Shown: piece by piece, positions 12,902-14,755 of the stretch
Position numbering within the stretch: position 1 is the stretch's first letter
Layout: each line of letters starts with the position of its first letter
From: an uncultured Rikenellaceae bacterium
GTDB lineage: Bacteria; Bacteroidota; Bacteroidia; Bacteroidales; Rikenellaceae
Length of the DNA stretch: 14,755 nucleotides
Reading direction: 5' to 3'
Assembly (NCBI GenBank): GCA_947176715.1
Contig: CAMWRR010000014.1
Span: forward strand, 1 to 14,755
The notes under the pieces: model-generated
Database searches by the model: none
The model's input: the letters and a program-made list of their open reading frames with translations, nothing else
What the model was told of the DNA's origin: nothing
Program-made: the position numbers and the translations under genes

Positions 12902-12936
12902 AAAGGGCCGCCTTGCATGATGGAGTGCGGCCCTTT
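12902..12936. terminator. 10-bp hairpin, possible terminator for the minus-strand lipoprotein genes
   Basis: AAAGGGCCGC (12902-12911) pairs perfectly with GCGGCCCTTT (12927-12936) around a 15-nt loop. Only three to four T follow on either strand, so termination would be modest. It lies about 240 nt beyond the propeller lipoprotein stop on the minus strand, with the repeat array between them. Confidence 0.4.
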
Positions 12937-12953
12937 GCAGTATGTCTTTGCGG

Positions 12954-13151
12954 ACGGTTTTCCCGCCTCGGTAACGGAAGAGCCGTTTGGTTAAACTCTT
13001 ATCGGAGTTGAGGCAGATGTTTTCTCGCCTCGGCAGAGCCACGCTTATGCGCGACGGCTTACCGAAAACGTTCGCTTCAGTGCAGACGTTTTTTCGCCTC
13101 GGCATAACCAAATTCCATTTGTTTCTGCTCTCGGCTTACCGAAAACGTTCG
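12954..13151. repeat. array of partly inverted short repeats
   Basis: CGCCTCGG preceded by a T-rich tract recurs at 12964-12971, 13026-13033 and 13095-13102 (spacing 62 and 69). A 20-nt segment at 13055-13074 is identical to 13132-13151 (spacing 77). The two repeat types are partial inverse complements: ACGTTTT before CGCCTCGG at about 13086 faces AAAACGT at 13142-13148. Small hairpins such as AACGG/CCGTT near 12973-12987 lie inside. An 85-codon minus-strand frame (13111-12854) crosses the array and repeats a PRR-N-C pattern, but it also runs through the hairpin at 12902-12936 and is not supported as a gene. The array resembles REP/BIME-like intergenic repeats; the family is not recognised. 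Confidence 0.6.
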
Positions 13152-13176
13152 TTTGGCTGGTTCCGGTTTTCAGCCG

Positions 13177-14298
13177 TTAATGCTGTCGGTCTCTGAGGCT
13201 TCGTATTATCTCCGTCGCGTCGTACGTCATCAGCTTATCCTCTTTCTCGTCAATGACGTAGAGCACGTTGTTGTTGAAGTCTATGTCGAACGCCGACACC
13301 TGACCGGGAAGCTCTACGAGATATTTGGGGTTGCCCTCCCAGTCGAAGAACTGTATCTGGCTCTTATCGGAGAGGAGTTTCTGGATGTCTATTTCCGAAG
13401 CTCCTGAATAGACTGCCCCGAATCCTTCATCCCATGCCGATACCGATATATACGTATCTTTGCGGGAGAATCTCGGTATTTTCTCTATTCTTGATATATC
13501 GTCCAGTTCTTTGCCTACACATATCGTCTTGCCCTCGGTGCCGTCCGCGGAGTAGATGTTTATCTGGTTGAGGTAGATCATCGCCTCTACGAATTTGTCG
13601 GCGGCGGCGTTGTAGCGGATGGCTTTGGCTATGAGGTTTATATTCTCTTCGTTACCGACGCTCACCTTGTCTATCTCCGTTGTTACGGCCAGTTGGCTGA
13701 CGGTGTCGTTTTCATACATCAGCCTCCGGACGCTCGTGTAATAGTCGTTGGCTTGCGTAAGAAGCATTCTCTCTTTGTCGCATGGGGTTATCGCCCAGCA
13801 GTTGCTGTTGACGTTGTCGGTCTTTATCGCGGGATAGGGGACATGATTGCCGTTTTCCAGAAGCTCGGAGACATTCAGTTTATAAATGCAACTTATGTAT
13901 CTTTCAGGGGCATACGCAAACAAGGAGTCTCTGTCATGAAAGAAATAACACGAACTTACGTACGGTGCGCTATATGAAAACTCACCCGGCCCTCGTCCTA
14001 CTCTCATGCACTCGCCGTATTTTCTCTTGCCGTCGAGAGAGTATATGTGCCATGCGTTTTCCGTGCTGTTAAAACTTCCATTGTCAACAAACAACAGCGT
14101 ATCGACCACCATTACATCCCTGAGTCCTATCTCGTCGCAATAGAAACCCTCTATCTGTTTCGGGGTCCCCTCTGCCGGAAACCCGCTCACAAAACATGGC
14201 TCCCCTATGCTTAGGTATCTGCCCTCGCCTTTGCAAGAGACAAGTACAGGCACTACGAAGAGTGCCGATACTATGGTTTTGATGATTTTTCTATACAT
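13177..14298 (-). CDS. 6-bladed beta-propeller lipoprotein (TolB-like/BF3164-type)
   Basis: A 373-residue predicted lipoprotein: basic N-terminus, hydrophobic core and lipobox LVSC (Cys22). The rest is beta-rich with repeated blade-like signatures such as VVDTLLFVDN, HIYSLDGKRKYGE, GRGPGEFSYSAPY, QFFDWEGNPKYLVELP and ISAFDIDF-type strands near the end (VSAFDIDFNNNVLYVIDEKEDKL, about 338-360, split by Asn-rich turns). These are typical of the 6-bladed propeller lipoproteins expanded in Bacteroidales, whose functions are mostly unknown and probably involve surface binding. It lies 56 nt downstream of a close paralog on the same strand, with no promoter box seen in the gap, so co-transcription is likely. 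The start is set by the signal peptide. Confidence 0.88.
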   Translation of the reverse strand: MYRKIIKTIVSALFVVPVLVSCKGEGRYLSIGEPCFVSGFPAEGTPKQIEGFYCDEIGLRDVMVVDTLLFVDNGSFNSTENAWHIYSLDGKRKYGECMRVGRGPGEFSYSAPYVSSCYFFHDRDSLFAYAPERYISCIYKLNVSELLENGNHVPYPAIKTDNVNSNCWAITPCDKERMLLTQANDYYTSVRRLMYENDTVSQLAVTTEIDKVSVGNEENINLIAKAIRYNAAADKFVEAMIYLNQINIYSADGTEGKTICVGKELDDISRIEKIPRFSRKDTYISVSAWDEGFGAVYSGASEIDIQKLLSDKSQIQFFDWEGNPKYLVELPGQVSAFDIDFNNNVLYVIDEKEDKLMTYDATEIIRSLRDRQH

Positions 14299-14354
14299 TT
14301 TTCAATTATGTTTTCGTGAATCATGTACTGGACGATTGGAATTATGCCATACGG

Positions 14355-14755
14355 TCAGTTTCTGAGGGCTTTAACTATCTCCGTGGCATCGTAGGCTATC
14401 AGTCTGTCTTCGCTTTGGTGGATGGCATAGAGCACGTTATTTTTGAAGTCTATGTCGAACGCCGACACCTGATAGGGAAACTCGACGAGATATTTGGGGT
14501 TGCCATCCCAGTCGAAGAATTGAATCTGGGTGTCGTTTACGAGGCGTTTCTGGTGTTCTAAGATGGTGCCGTCGAAATATATAGCGCCGAAACCCTCGTC
14601 CCATGCCGATACCGATATGTAGTTTCTTCCACGTTCGGCTTCGGGCGTTTCTTTCACTACCGACACATCATCCAACTTTTTGCCCACGCATATCGTCTTG
14701 CCCTCGAATCCGTCTGCCGAGTAGATGGTTATTTGGTTTATATAGAGCATCACAT
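14355..14755 (-). CDS. paralogous 6-bladed beta-propeller lipoprotein, C-terminal part (cut by window edge)
   Basis: The frame is open to the right edge, so only about 133 C-terminal residues are seen. It aligns without large gaps to about residues 241-371 of the preceding gene product. Shared stretches include IYSADG.EGKTICVGK, YISVSAWDEGFGA, QIQFFDW.GNPKYLVE and VSAFDIDF. The Met at 14753 is internal and not a real start. A tandem duplication is likely; some blocks are identical at nucleotide level (30 nt at 14443-14472 and 13274-13303). Function as for its paralog: unknown envelope propeller. Confidence 0.85.
   Translation of the reverse strand, partial: VMLYINQITIYSADGFEGKTICVGKKLDDVSVVKETPEAERGRNYISVSAWDEGFGAIYFDGTILEHQKRLVNDTQIQFFDWDGNPKYLVEFPYQVSAFDIDFKNNVLYAIHQSEDRLIAYDATEIVKALRN

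Noticed and set aside
12854..13111. 85-codon minus-strand frame with repeated PRR-N-C pattern
   Set aside because: It runs through a perfect 10-bp hairpin and the intergenic repeat array, and the periodicity comes from the DNA repeats.
10537..13200. Integrative island after the tRNA
   Set aside because: No integrase, no direct repeat of the tRNA 3' end and no composition shift within the window.

Overview
The window looks like a chromosomal segment of a Bacteroidales bacterium, possibly Alistipes or Rikenellaceae-like. The signs are several Bacteroidetes-type promoters (TTTG, 19-20 nt, TAnnTTTG), SPII lipoproteins including tandem TolB-like propellers, GC-rich coding with frequent ATA Ile codons, and little use of Shine-Dalgarno sites. 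The genus is a guess; the phylum is well supported.

Left part (1-1719): a PEGA-like lipoprotein gene on the minus strand lies between two copies (A and B) of an unrecognised intergenic element. The copies share a 35-bp identical island. Copy B folds into a 33-bp composite hairpin and sits downstream of a near-perfect leftward promoter, so it is probably a structured RNA. Next come housekeeping genes on the minus strand (1720-5058): rnhB, a TatD-family hydrolase, dprA and tadA. tadA and dprA overlap by ATGA. Between dprA and tatD lie the dprA terminator and two tandem 81-nt units whose differences mostly preserve base pairing.

Middle (5246-9787): aspS, a secreted SGNH-hydrolase-like protein and an MBOAT O-acyltransferase overlap as a tight plus-strand operon. 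The last two resemble a cell-envelope O-acetylation pair. A HAD phosphatase gene converges on this operon with a 5-nt gap and is divergent from a tRNA gene with anticodon CAT, which has a consensus promoter, a strong terminator and an extra nucleotide in its D-arm.

Right part (10751-12758): an ABC/AAA15-type ATPase followed by a DUF4435 (TOPRIM-like) protein. This composition matches PARIS (AriA/AriB) and OLD-like anti-phage systems and is the best candidate for a defence module here; the ATPase is compact. It ends in a clear terminator. A short array of inverted and tandem repeats (about 12954-13151) follows. Two tandem paralogous 6-bladed beta-propeller lipoproteins on the minus strand complete the window, the second cut by the right edge.
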